Shown here one piece after another: positions 25,801-37,800 of a stretch of DNA of 64,000 nt (positions within the stretch are counted from its first letter, which is position 1; the number at the start of each line of letters is the position of its first letter). The notes under the pieces are model-generated. The model made no database searches and was not told where the DNA came from. It saw only the letters and a list, made by a program, of their open reading frames with translations. The DNA lies in assembly GCF_902459505.1 (NCBI RefSeq), contig NC_047095.1:119103380-119167379 (forward strand). Reading direction: 5' to 3'. The translations under genes and the position numbers were made by a program. Origin of the DNA: Geotrypetes seraphini (Eukaryota > Chordata > Amphibia > Gymnophiona > Dermophiidae).

Positions 25801-28800
25801 CGCCAGGGAGGCATTCCCACCCACGCTGGCTGCCTACAAGAGAGTGACACACAAAAAGAGCCAAGAATTTAATCCAAACTTACAGATAACACCGCTGCTT
25901 GAAGCTTGACATAGCTCTGGCTGCCAACCAGTCGGAGTTGACTCAAATCTGACACACATTTTTCTTTTATAACCAAGGAGGGAGCATCTCCAACCTTCAA
26001 CTGCAGTGGTGTTAGCCAACGAGAATCAACTGAACTAAGGACTGCTTCGGAGCACATCAGATTACCCACGTGCATTTGCCTTTTATTTTAGTATTTATAG
26101 CCTAAGCGGTTTACAATCAGAGACTCAAGTATTTCTATCTGTCCCAGCGGGCAATGGAGGGTTAAGTGACTGGCTCAAGGTCACAAGGAGCAGCGCTGGG
26201 CTTGAACCGCAACCTCAGAGTGCTGCGGCTGCGGCCCTAACCACTAAGCCACTCCTCCGAGAGGCGTTTCTGAAGGCGGATGAGGGGTCTCGGACCACTC
26301 AGCTCACCTGCCAGACAGTGGATCCAGGGAGGGAAGGGGGGGGTCTGTCTCTCACTGGGTGTGGCAGTTTCGAAAGCATCATGGGTGTTTTTGTGATAAA
26401 GTGTGACCTACATATCTACAAAGTTGTGCAACTGCACTTGGTTTTGCTTCCCAAATCCCCCATGTTCACGCCTGTGGCATCAATTCCCCCCCTCCCCCCC
26501 CCGCGTACATACCGTAGATCCTGAAGGTTGGGAGGCTCCAGGTGGATTGCCATGGCGCACATTTGGAGGGGGCGGGCGAGAGAAGACCACCCGAGCAGGC
26601 CCGGCCTGGAAGTTTGGGACTTGCTGACCTGCAAAACAGAAAGTGGGGAGGAGAAGGGGAGGAGAAACAACGGTTCATTTTCACAGAGAGCCCCCCCCCC
26701 CCCGACCTACGCTTAAATGTACAAGAAATCTAACACAGCCGAGGAGTTGGGCGTTAATGGCCCTAAGGATCTAGTCATGCATCAGAACCGAAAGGACACT
26801 TAACCTACTCTTCCACACTTCCCCCTTCCTCTCGCTATCTCGTGTCCTCTCCCTCACCTGTGGCGGCTGAGGCTGCGGCAGCCAAGGCCTGCTGGGTTAT
26901 CTGATGGGAGATTGCCTGCATGAACTCAGGAGGTAGGCTGGGGATCTGGACTGATGTCGACCCGCCTGTGAAGAAATGGAGGAGGATTTATACAAAAAAA
27001 AAAAAACAAAAAACCTGCTGTCCGACCTCAGATAAAGTTTAAGATGATGACTAAAACAAGATAGCCACCTCCAGGGTGACAGGCCTTGGGCTGCACATCA
27101 TGCAACCAGAGGGAGTGAAATGGCTCCTGGTCACTGAGATGTCCCCTTCTCTAGCCAAAAATGTGGGGGTCTTTATTGCGCTAATATGTTCAAGCACTGA
27201 AACTTATGTCTTAGTGGTGTGACTAGAATCCGCTGTATCTTACACTGGGTCTTTTCAGGGCTGCAGATGAAAACATATTATAGGGGCTGAGATTCTTACC
27301 GTGCCCTGTGGTCGTGGAGGGAGCAGATCCAGTGCCACCGGAGGGTGAATTGGAATCTGTAAATGAGAAGAAGCGGAAAGGGAATGGTGGGAAAAGAGCA
27401 GCTTTCAAGATACGCCGAAAGAGAGCCCCACACGTTCGGTCTCCGAGGGCACATTGTGTCTCTGCATTCAAGATTAAGCAACGCACACAAAAACTATCTC
27501 GCAGAGCCAAAGAGCCAAAAACAGAAAAGACAGCCACAAGCAAAAAGAAAGAGACTAAGATAAGCCTAAAGCAAAAGAAAAATGACACAAAGCTGCACAG
27601 AGAACACGAGCCTCAAACTTAAGAGACGGTCGGAACGCCAGACCCCCTACCGCAAGCGCTCACCTTGCAAATTCATATGCATCATCATGAGAGGCTCCAC
27701 AGTTTGGTGCGTGATGCGGATCACTCGTGGATGTGAAGATTGGCCAGAAGCTGGCCCCTGGCCTTCAGGGCTCACCCCGGAAGGTGGGGTGGTGGCAGCT
27801 CCCGTCTCGCCTGGTATAGTCTGCGTGGCGGCCTGCTCTTCTGAGCCTGGAGGCAGCACTGTTTGGGAGGTGCGGGATCCATTCCCCGTCATGGTCACAG
27901 TGGTACCAACGTTTATCTGTGACAGAAGGGAAACAGAGACTAACAGCAACCGACGACCATACAGCTTATCCATTCTGCCCAGCTCAGCTGGACGATTCCT
28001 TCCTGTTCCATCTTTTCAGTATAGAACCATTTCCTTAAGTTGCTCCTGAATCTGTCCCCTTTCAACCTCATCTAATCTAATCTTCTATTTCTGCGCCACG
28101 CATGCCTATGCAGGCTGAAGGCGTCTTACAAAGAGAAGTGAGAGGAAGCGGAGAAAGGCAGGGAAGATAGAGGAGGAGAACGGTGGGGATATATTAGGCA
28201 GTCATCCTATGACTCAATTCTTTTTTTTTCTTTTTTTTTTATTTATGAATTTAAAAGTTTACAATATCAAAGATACCGAGGATAAAGGTAACTTACATCA
28301 AATTTTAAAATCACGTACAAACACAAACATTCCTTTTCAAGCCCACAATAAATGGAGAGGCATACCACTATCTAACCAACAAAAATTAAAGAAAACTAAG
28401 AAATGGTTTTGATTCCAAAAGAATCTTAACCATTCCATTATTTGGGAATCTGAAATCATAGAACATAGAAAATGACAGCAGAAAAGGGTCATAGCCCATC
28501 CTGTCTGCCCACTCTAACGACCCCACCTCCTTGAATTTACCCCCCTAGAGATCCCACATGTGTATCCCATTTCCATTTTTACCCCCCTAGAGATCCCACA
28601 TGTGTATCCCATTTCCTTTTAAAATCTGGCACGCTGCTGGCCTGAATCAAGTGGAAGTTCATTCCAACGATCGACCACCTATATTCTCAGTGTTGAGTCA
28701 TTTGTAAACATTAAGGAAGAAAATCATTTCTGTTCTCGAGATATTAAAAATTGTTGCAATTGAATTGGATCCCAAAAAACATATTCAATGTCTTGTAATT

Positions 28801-31800
28801 TAACAAAGCCTGTTATCGCTGGCTATATTATTATATGAGATTTTTGTCCAGTATGAAATCAACACTTTTCACCCCAAAAATATATCACCTGGATCCAAAA
28901 CGTTCTATTCACTATATGATTTTTTTAGGACGCCTCAGCCCCACCACTCCACCGCTGTAATAGTTTTGTTACCACGGGAAGGTTGTGTGGTGCCTCATCG
29001 TTGGCTGTCCATTTTTTAGTCAATTTTTTAACCGTGTGTCACAAATATTGCAAAATGTCTTCAAAAAGAAACTTTTTAGTGTAAATGCTAAACTTTATAA
29101 AAGTATAAATATTTACTTATCTCAGCCATCTTGGGAGTCATCCGACTCAGCGGCAGCCCCGGGAGACCCTTGAAACAGCACTCTTGTAGTGCGAAACATG
29201 TCGGGTCTGACTCCCAAGGTGGCTGAGATAAGTAAATATTTATACTTTTATAAAGTTTAGCATTTACACTAAAAAGTTTCTTTTTGAAGACATTTTGCAA
29301 TATTTGTGACACACGGTTAAAAAATTGACTAAAAAATGGACAGCCAACGATGAGGCACCACACAACCTTCCCGTGGTAACAAAACTATTACAGCGGTGGA
29401 GTGGTGGGGCTGAGGCGTCCTAAAAAAATCATATAGTGAATAGAACGTTTTGGATCCAGGTGATATATTTTTGGGGTGGAAAGTTGTAATTTAACAAGAC
29501 ATTTGCATGGGAATTTCAAGTAAAAAGATGCCTCAAGAGTTAAGACTCTTACTCTTAGTTTCAAAAATTCTTTCCTTCTTAACTGCATAGCTCTTGAGAC
29601 ATCAGGAAAAATTCTAACAACGTCTCCACAAAATTTTGTCAACCTATTTTTAAAGTAAAGCTTCATAATTAACATTTTATCTATCTCACTCATACATGTT
29701 AATACCATAGTGGACCTACTCTGGATAACATCCTGAGTATCTTCCAAAAACTCTGTCAGGTTTATTCCTATGACTCAATTCTGTTCCGAGGTCTCACCTG
29801 TATAGGATGGCTGCTTACTGTAGCTCGACATTTACCGGAGATAGGGTCTACCACTACAGTTGCTCGGGGCTAGAGTTCCCTCACCTGTATGGGGATGGCT
29901 GCTTGCTGCACTACCATGGGGGCCGTGTAGTGAGATATGGACCGCACCACATGCAAATGGCGGGGTATGCTGCTGGACAGGTTACAACGAAGGTCGGACA
30001 GTGCCACGAAGGTATTCCCCAGCAGACGCAGGCACTCCCCCACCAGATTAATGAGCCGCTGGTCTTCCTCCCGGCTCTCCGTCTGAGGAAAAAGAGAGTG
30101 TGTGTGTGGGGTTAGACTGTTGGTAGCAGAGTATAAAAAATATCGTCAACGTCTTCTGTCGTTTCAAGCTGCAATATGGGATAAAGATTTGAATTCTCTA
30201 ACAGCGACCTCTTGCTCATATCAGCATTTTAGGAGACAACGGAAAACGTATTTGTTTACAAGATTTTTAGGAAATTAATGTTATTACATTTAGAGAATGA
30301 CACGGGGGGAAAAAAATCTGTCCCCATCATTGCCCCGTCCCCGGACCACTGTCCCCGCCACCGCCCCATCTCTGCCCCGCAGTCCCCTTCACCGCCCCGT
30401 CCCCATCACCGCAGCATCCATACAAGCTTCAGTACTGCAATATTTAGCTTATTCCTTCCTTATAAATCAAAGTTCTGGCTGCTGAACTAGAGAAAAAGAA
30501 GTTCAGCTGGCAAGGCTTTGTTTATAAATTTTTATCAACACAACTAATATACTACTTTATTCTAAAGCAAAAAAATAAATAAATAAATGAATAGAATTTT
30601 TTTTTCTACCTTTCTTGTCTGGTTTCTGCTTTCCTCATCTTCTCATTCAATTCCTTCCATCCACTGTCTCTCTTCTCTCTGCGTCTTCCATTTGCTCTGT
30701 TACTGTGCCTCTCCCTTTCTCCCCCCCCAAATTGGTCTGGCACCAATCTTCTTCCCTCCGCTCCCCCCATAGTCTGGCATCTCCGTCTTCTTCCCTGCCA
30801 GCATCTTCTCCCCACTCTGTTCCCCATTTCCCTTCAGCGTCTTCTCCCCACTCTCTCTTCCCCATTTCCCTTCAGCGTTTTCTCCCCTTTCTGTCTTTCC
30901 CATTTCCCTTCAGCGTCTTCTCCCCACTCTCTCTTCCCCATTTCCCTTCAGCGTCTTTTCCCCACTGTCTTCCCCATGTCCTTTCAGCGTCTTCTCCCCA
31001 CTCTGTCTTCCCCATTTCCCTTCAGCATCTTCTCCCTACTGTCTTCCCCACGTCCTTTCAGCGTCTTCTTGCCAATCTCTCTTCCCCATTTCCCTTCAGT
31101 GTCTTCTCCCCACTGTCTTCCCGTCCTTTCAGCGTCTTCTCTCCACTCTGTCTTCCCCATTTCCCTTCAGCGTCTTCTCCCCACTCTGTCTTCCCCATTT
31201 CCCTTCAGCGTCTGTTCCTCTCCACTCCACTTTTCCTCCCTCCCTGCTCCTTAACCTTCGTAGCGCTTTCACCCCCTCCCCTGCAGCGAGAACACCTCTT
31301 AGCCACTTCTGCCATGCACCCCTCCCCCCCCCCCGGAAAACAGGCCCGTCCGAAAGGCAGATGGAGTGTTTCCTGCTTGCAGCGCACAACTGTGCCAACA
31401 AACCTTCCTGCCCCTTACCTTCGGCCGGCGATTTCTAAATTGCTTTCCTACAGAGCAGCCAGAGCATTGAAGTTGCATATGGCTGCCGGAAAGGTCGTCT
31501 CTGATGCAACTTCCGGTTGCATCAGAGATGATTTTACAGCAGCCACATGCAGCTTCAATGCTCCGGCTGCTCGTAGGAAAGCAATTTAGAAATTGCCGGC
31601 CGAAGGTAAGGGTCAGGGAGGGAGTAGGGAGATGTTTAGACTCGGCGGCAGTAAGGAGGGAGGGAGCACGATTGGTGACCGCACATGTTCCCTCCCTTAA
31701 CTGTGGGGACAAGGCAATTCACCGTTCCACAGGGCGGTGAATGGCCTTGTCCCTGTAGCCATGGTGAACAGTATTTTCCCCACCTTTTTGGCGGGCTAGC

Positions 31801-34800
31801 CGCGGGTAACAGCCACCGTGTCATTCTCTAATTCCATTCAACTGTATATGTGCAGTTTTTTTATTCTATTTTGTAAACCGCATAGAACTTAATGATATTG
31901 AGGTATAGAAATACATTTTTATGTTACGTTATCAACACAGGCATGTGGGGAGAGGAGCTGGAGAGAGCATGTGTAGAGAGGGAAAGGTGCACAGAGGGAT
32001 ACATGCCCATCACTTACATTGTTGTTATAATCTGTATTGGTGGCATTGCCCAAAATCTCCTGGAAGCGCAGCATATGGGGGTTCAACTGCTCCTCCACCC
32101 GTCGCAGCTCCAGTAGCACTTCACCGTACTCTGACGGGGCTGGGTGACTGCAAAGAATATGAGAGAACCAACTCAACAACAAGACACCTACGCACATTCC
32201 AAGTTAAGGCAGCCTCTTATTACAAGAAGAAGCCTCCAGCCATCGCACCTTTCAGCTGTCCGCTCGATCATGCTACCACTATTATTTCTATAGCGCTACC
32301 ACACATACACAGCGCTACACAAAATCAGGAAGGAGACAGTCCCTGCTCGAAAGAGCTTACCATCTAAACAGACAAACAGGATGTCATGGATAGAGTTAAG
32401 GGGAACGGTTAATCTGCTGGCTCGGTTGGAGGGCAGAGGGGAGTACAGGGCAATCAAGCCATGACATCACTGATGAGGTTGGCTCTTATTGGTGGAATGA
32501 GGCAATATGATATCACAATCTCAGCTCTGCTTCCCAAAGACTGAAACTCTTCACACTCCTACTACTATGAATTATTTCTATAGCGCTACCAGACGTATGC
32601 AGCGCTGTACAGTGTCACAAAGAAGACAGTCCCTTCTCGAAAGAGCTTACAATCTAAACAGACAAGACAAACAGGATGCCATGGATACAGTTAATCTGCT
32701 GGCTAGGTTGGTGGGCAGTGGGGAGTAGGGTTATGGATTGAAGGCTATATCAAAAAGGTGGGTTTTCAGTCTGCTTTTAAACAAGGGAAGGGAAGGGGCT
32801 TGACGGACAAACTGGGGTAATTTATTCCAGGCATAGGGGGGCACCTAGATGAAAGGAATGAAGTCTGGAATTGGCAGTGGAGGAGAAGGGTAACATTAAG
32901 AGTGACTTATCTGAGGAACGGAGTTCTCTGGGAAGTGTATAAGGAGAGATATTGAGGGGCAGCAGAATGAACACACTTGTAGGTCAGCAATAGGAGCTTG
33001 AACTGTATGCGAAGATGGAAAGGGAGCCAGTGAAGTGATTTAAGGAGAGGGGTGACATGAGCGTAGCGAGGTTGGTAGAAGATGAGTCGTGCAGCAGAGT
33101 TTTGCACAGATTGCAAGGGAAGACCGGTTAGAAGTAGATTGCAGTAGCCTAATGTGAGGTTACAAAAGCATGGACAAGGGGAAGGGGTGAATTGTGGCGA
33201 TACTGAAGAGATAGAAGGACAGTTCTTAGCAGCTTGTTAGATGTGCGTAGAAAATGAGAGGTCGGAATCGAAGACGACTCCAAGATTGCAAGCAGAGGAG
33301 ACTGGAACAATGACAGTATTATTTACCGAGATGGAGAAAGGAGCAGGAGCAGAGGGTTTAGGAGGAAAGAGGAGCAGCTCAGTCTTGGACATATTTAGCT
33401 TCAGATGACGGCAGGACATCCAGGCAGCAGTGTCAGTAAAATAGGCAGAGACCCAAACTCACAAATAAAAGGCTAGAAGCAGAGACGAAAAACACCCTCA
33501 AGAGAGAGCCCCTGGACCCTGGCCTTTTCTGGCTGAAGTGCCCGCTTACTTTGGTGCTGTCGTCTCTGCTGTTGGTGCAGAGATGCTAGGTGTACCCTCG
33601 CCGGCAGGTTCCGCCTCGGGAGCGGCAGCTTCCTCGCTAGGTGGGGCATCGTTTCCCTCCCCTGTCTCCATGGCATCTGTTCCTTCAGCTGCAGGGGTCT
33701 CATGGTCCCGGGAGTCAGCCTCAGACAGCGGTGCATTTCCAGAGCCCTGCAGGGGACAATGGGTGGGAAAGAGGAAAGGGTTAAATAATGGCGCAGGTGA
33801 CCAAATTAAACAGCCAACGGTTAAGAGAGAACCGATCCTGTTATCTTCTGGAGAGTTTGGGGGAAAGCTCATTCACTGTAACTCTGAAAATTACCCTAAA
33901 CTCTCAGCAGCAGACATTTTGTGCAAAAAGCAGTGCACCATGGGAACATTCATTCATTCTTTGGGCTCCGTGCACCAATCGGATGTGGTGGGGGGGTGAA
34001 AAGAATCACAGCTTTCTGAGGCCAAGATGGTCACCCTTGAGAAATGATTCGTATCCAGATTAACTATTATTCTTTAATTACACTGTCTCTGCAATCTCAT
34101 GTACCCAATTTAAAATATTTGCCTTATTTCATTTCTTCATGTCGCCCACCATTCTAATCCAATAACTTAAGTTTTCTTATTTGCATCATGTCTCACGTCA
34201 GACCTAAGAGTTTCTAAAACCCTCAACATTGGGAATTCAGATGGTTCAGAGACAGAGAGAAACCTGGTTAAGCTGTAACCATGCAGAGCTGCTATTACTA
34301 GTTGCACTAGCAAGTATCCACCGCTTCTGGACAAATCTCAAGAGAAAACACAGGTTCTTACAACCTACTCCTAGGGATACACCCAGCCAATCAAGTTTTC
34401 AGAAGACTTGCAATGAAGATGCATAAGAAAATTTGCACGTACTATGTCCATTGTATGAGAAGTTACCTTATGTATATTCATTGTTTATTTTTCATTTATA
34501 ATTTTTATTCATTTTCAAATTTTACATGAAGTGTACAAAATATTGAAATACAATTAATGAATACACAATATCACTTTTATATCTAATACATAATATTCTA
34601 AACATATTTTTATCCCCTCTCCCTCCCCCCACCCTTCTAGTACTTTCCAATCATTCATTACATTTTGTATATCATATTATATCATATTGTGTAAAAATTA
34701 TTTTCACTACCCTCCCCTTCATGTGTGTCACAAAGAAGATATTGAAAAGAAGAAAAGAAGAAGAGAAATCCTACTATTTATTCATTACAATATTTTGTCA

Positions 34801-37800
34801 ATGGCCCCCATATTTTTATAAATTTAGTATATGTCCCTCTTTGTATTGCTATTGTCTTTCCATTTTGAATATATGACATATTGTTTTCCACCAAAATGTA
34901 TAATTTAGGTTACTATAATTCTTCCAATTGTTGGTTATATGCTGAATGGCAACCCCTGTCATGACTAATAAAAGCTTGTTATTTTCTGGTGAAATTTGAC
35001 TTTTTTTTCTCATCATCATTCCAAATAACACTGTATCATATGATATTGCTACATGATTTTCCATCAATTTATTAATTTGTGGCCAAATTGCATTCCAAAA
35101 ACTTTTAATGTAGGGACAATGATTCATTGTGAGTATCCTGACTGACTTGATGAGTCCCGAGGCCTGGGTTGAAAACTGCTGGAAGGCAACCCTTTTAGCC
35201 TGAGAACCACTTTGAAAGGAGGACCAAAGAAATGCTGGATCTGACAGCTGGGCTAGACAGAGTAATGCATATTGACATGCATCTTGTCTTGCCTATTTAT
35301 AAGAGGCCGCTACTTATATGAGGAAGGTCATCTTTCCCTTTATAACTCCCCACCCCCACCCCCAAGACCTACTCACCTCCAGCCTACTAAGAATCCCCTG
35401 GATATCACGCAGCATTCGCTGGGCCATCACCAGCCGTACCCTGGGCTCACTCTGAAACAAAAACACTCCATATGAGGCTCAAATTTTGAAGCCTAGCACA
35501 AATACCATACCATGGTGTTAACCTCAAGGAGAGCCCCAGATACACACTGTAAAGCTAAAACACAGTCTTAGGGGATTCTCAGATATAGCCTTAGATATGT
35601 ATTATAAAGTTCTATCATGCACTCCTAGGGACACGTTGTAAAGCCTTATGATTTAGTTCTAAGGACTCTTAAGTAAAATCTGGTTAACACATTATCAAGC
35701 TCTACCACAAAGGGCTTACAGACCTTCAAAACGTTGTGCTCCGTCCCTGGCAGTGCTCAAATCCAAGCTAAAGGCCCGCTTTTTTGAAACTGCTTTCAAC
35801 TCTTAACTCCCCCTCACTGCTGTCAGATACCTAGACCCACTATAATCTCCCCAACCCTGATATGTCCTGTCTAAATTAGATTGTAAGCTCTTCTGAGCAG
35901 GGACTCTCATGTGTTAGAATGTACAGCGCTGCATACGCCTTTTAGCGCTATAGAAATAATAATTAGATCCTATTGTGTTCCTCTCTGCACTCTCGTGGTC
36001 CCCCTTGCAGCAGGGAACCCCCTTACCTGGATAGGTGCCTGCTGTTCCATGTTAATGTGGACATCGACAGACGAGCCATCGCTCTTCCCATGTGAGGGAT
36101 CAGGAGAACGAGAGTGGAGAGCAAATTGAACAGAACACGTCAACTCCTGTATAGATAGGGTTTAGCCTTGCTAACTAAAACCTGATGTTTCCTGACTAGC
36201 ATCTCCCCACCATCTGTCTATCTTCCTCCTTCCTTCATCCCACATGCTTCTCCCCCCCCCCCAGCTCGTCACCACTTGTCCCTTCATTTCACTCTCCCCG
36301 TCTCATGTCTCCACCATGGATCGTCTTCGCTCCTTCCTATGCCCTCGTGTGTTAAAAAGCTCTTATGACTCACCCCTGTGGTTGCAGTGACACGGGCATT
36401 GCGTCCAGCTGCCTCTCCCAACCCCGACATCACTTGCTGGACGGACTGCTGCAAACCAGAAGAAAACAAGAGGACTGCACATGAACATCAAGGGAGAAAC
36501 GAGAGACGAGCAACTCAAGGAAAGGGGATCCTAGAGAATGGAGCCATCATTCTGTTTTATTCTCAGAGGATGAAGAACTCAGGGGGGACTGGAGAGGTCA
36601 GAAAATGGGTACATAGATACAAAGCCCGTCACACCTCTAGGGTGCTGGAGGATAGGCAAAGAAATATGGAGACTCTTGCCTTTAGGGGACAGGAAGAAAG
36701 ATGCAGTCTCATAAATACTTACCGGTAAGTTGAAGGTCCCCACCATGACGTAGCTGTTGGCATTCCGGTCATGTACAGTGGCACCGGAACCTCGTGGACC
36801 TCCATTGTGCGGTGTTGACGTTCCTGCCCCAGAAGTACCCCCAGAGGCAGGCTGTGTCTGAGGAGGTGCCCGTTCCACCAGATGAATAACTTTACCATCT
36901 ACATCTGGCAGCGGGGAAAAAAAAAAGAATACAAGAATTACAGTGTGAGCGGAGTCCACATCAACAGCTTCAGTGTCAAGTACAGGCTTTATCCATCACT
37001 AACAGCCAGAGATCAAGATCCCAGTTCTAAAAGCAAATACTTTGGTGCAACCGATTATGAATTACACAGTACTCTCAGTTAACTGGCACGCATGGGGATT
37101 GATAGATGCCAGAGAAATGTAGTTTCTCGTCGCTTGAGAGTTACTACTAAAAATAGGCCTAACTAATACTCTACTCCAGTGGTTCCGATCCCTGTCCTGG
37201 GGGACCACCAGACAGTCGGGTTTTCAGGATAGCCCCGATGAATATGGCATGAGAGAGATTTGCATACCTGTCACTTCCATTATATGCAAATCTCTCTCAT
37301 GCCATATTTATTAGGGATATCTTGAAAATCCAGGACAGGTTTGGGAACCACTGCTCTACGCCATACTATGCCATACCATGAACTGTTTCAGACAAACTAC
37401 CGGACATGTGGTAAGCAAAGCGTACTCAGGTGTGGCATGCCAAGTTTACACTTAATTTCTGCCAGAAATTGATTTTATTTCACAATATTAGATTTTTTTT
37501 TTTTCTGGTTGCTTGAGAGTTCTGGTTAGTTGCGTTCCGGTTAACAGAGTCTACTGCAGGGCTGCCCAAGTCCGGTCTTTGAGATCTACTGGCAGGCCAG
37601 GTTTTCAGGATATCCACAATGAACATGCATGAGAGAGATTTGCACGCCAAGAAGGCAGTGCAGGCAAATCTCTCTCATGCATATTCATTGTGGATATCCT
37701 GAAATCCTGGCCTGCCAGTAGATCTCGAGGACCAGACTTGGGCAGCCCTGGTCTACTGTATATATCTTAGTGAATATGTTCAAGGATTATATATTGCTCT

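Larger units (their letters stand above)
30291..31830. mobile_element. hAT-like non-autonomous element with internal minisatellite
   Basis: Terminal inverted repeat TAGAGAATGACACGG at the left and its complement at the right end. Flanks ATTACATT (30283-30290) and ATTCCATT (31831-31838) give an 8-bp duplication with one mismatch. Inside: GC-rich CCCCGTCCCC-type sequence, a CT-rich minisatellite (about 30800-31215), and a nested palindrome (about 31420-31610). No transposase frame seen. Related end fragments occur at 45930-46130. Confidence 0.8.

Noticed and set aside
29806-29877. Possible extra BAG6 exon between exons 9 and 10 (open, phase 0, ending at a duplicate donor)
   Set aside because: It would need an intron of only about 15 bases from the exon 9 donor, and read-through meets a stop. 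No similar residues occur in human BAG6.
30800-31215. Regular repeats resembling a CRISPR array
   Set aside because: Units are tandem with no unique spacers, and the DNA is vertebrate.
30615-31589. 324-codon plus-strand open frame, Ser/Pro/Phe-rich
   Set aside because: It is the translation of a 39-bp minisatellite inside a hAT-like element; no conserved domain or splice context.
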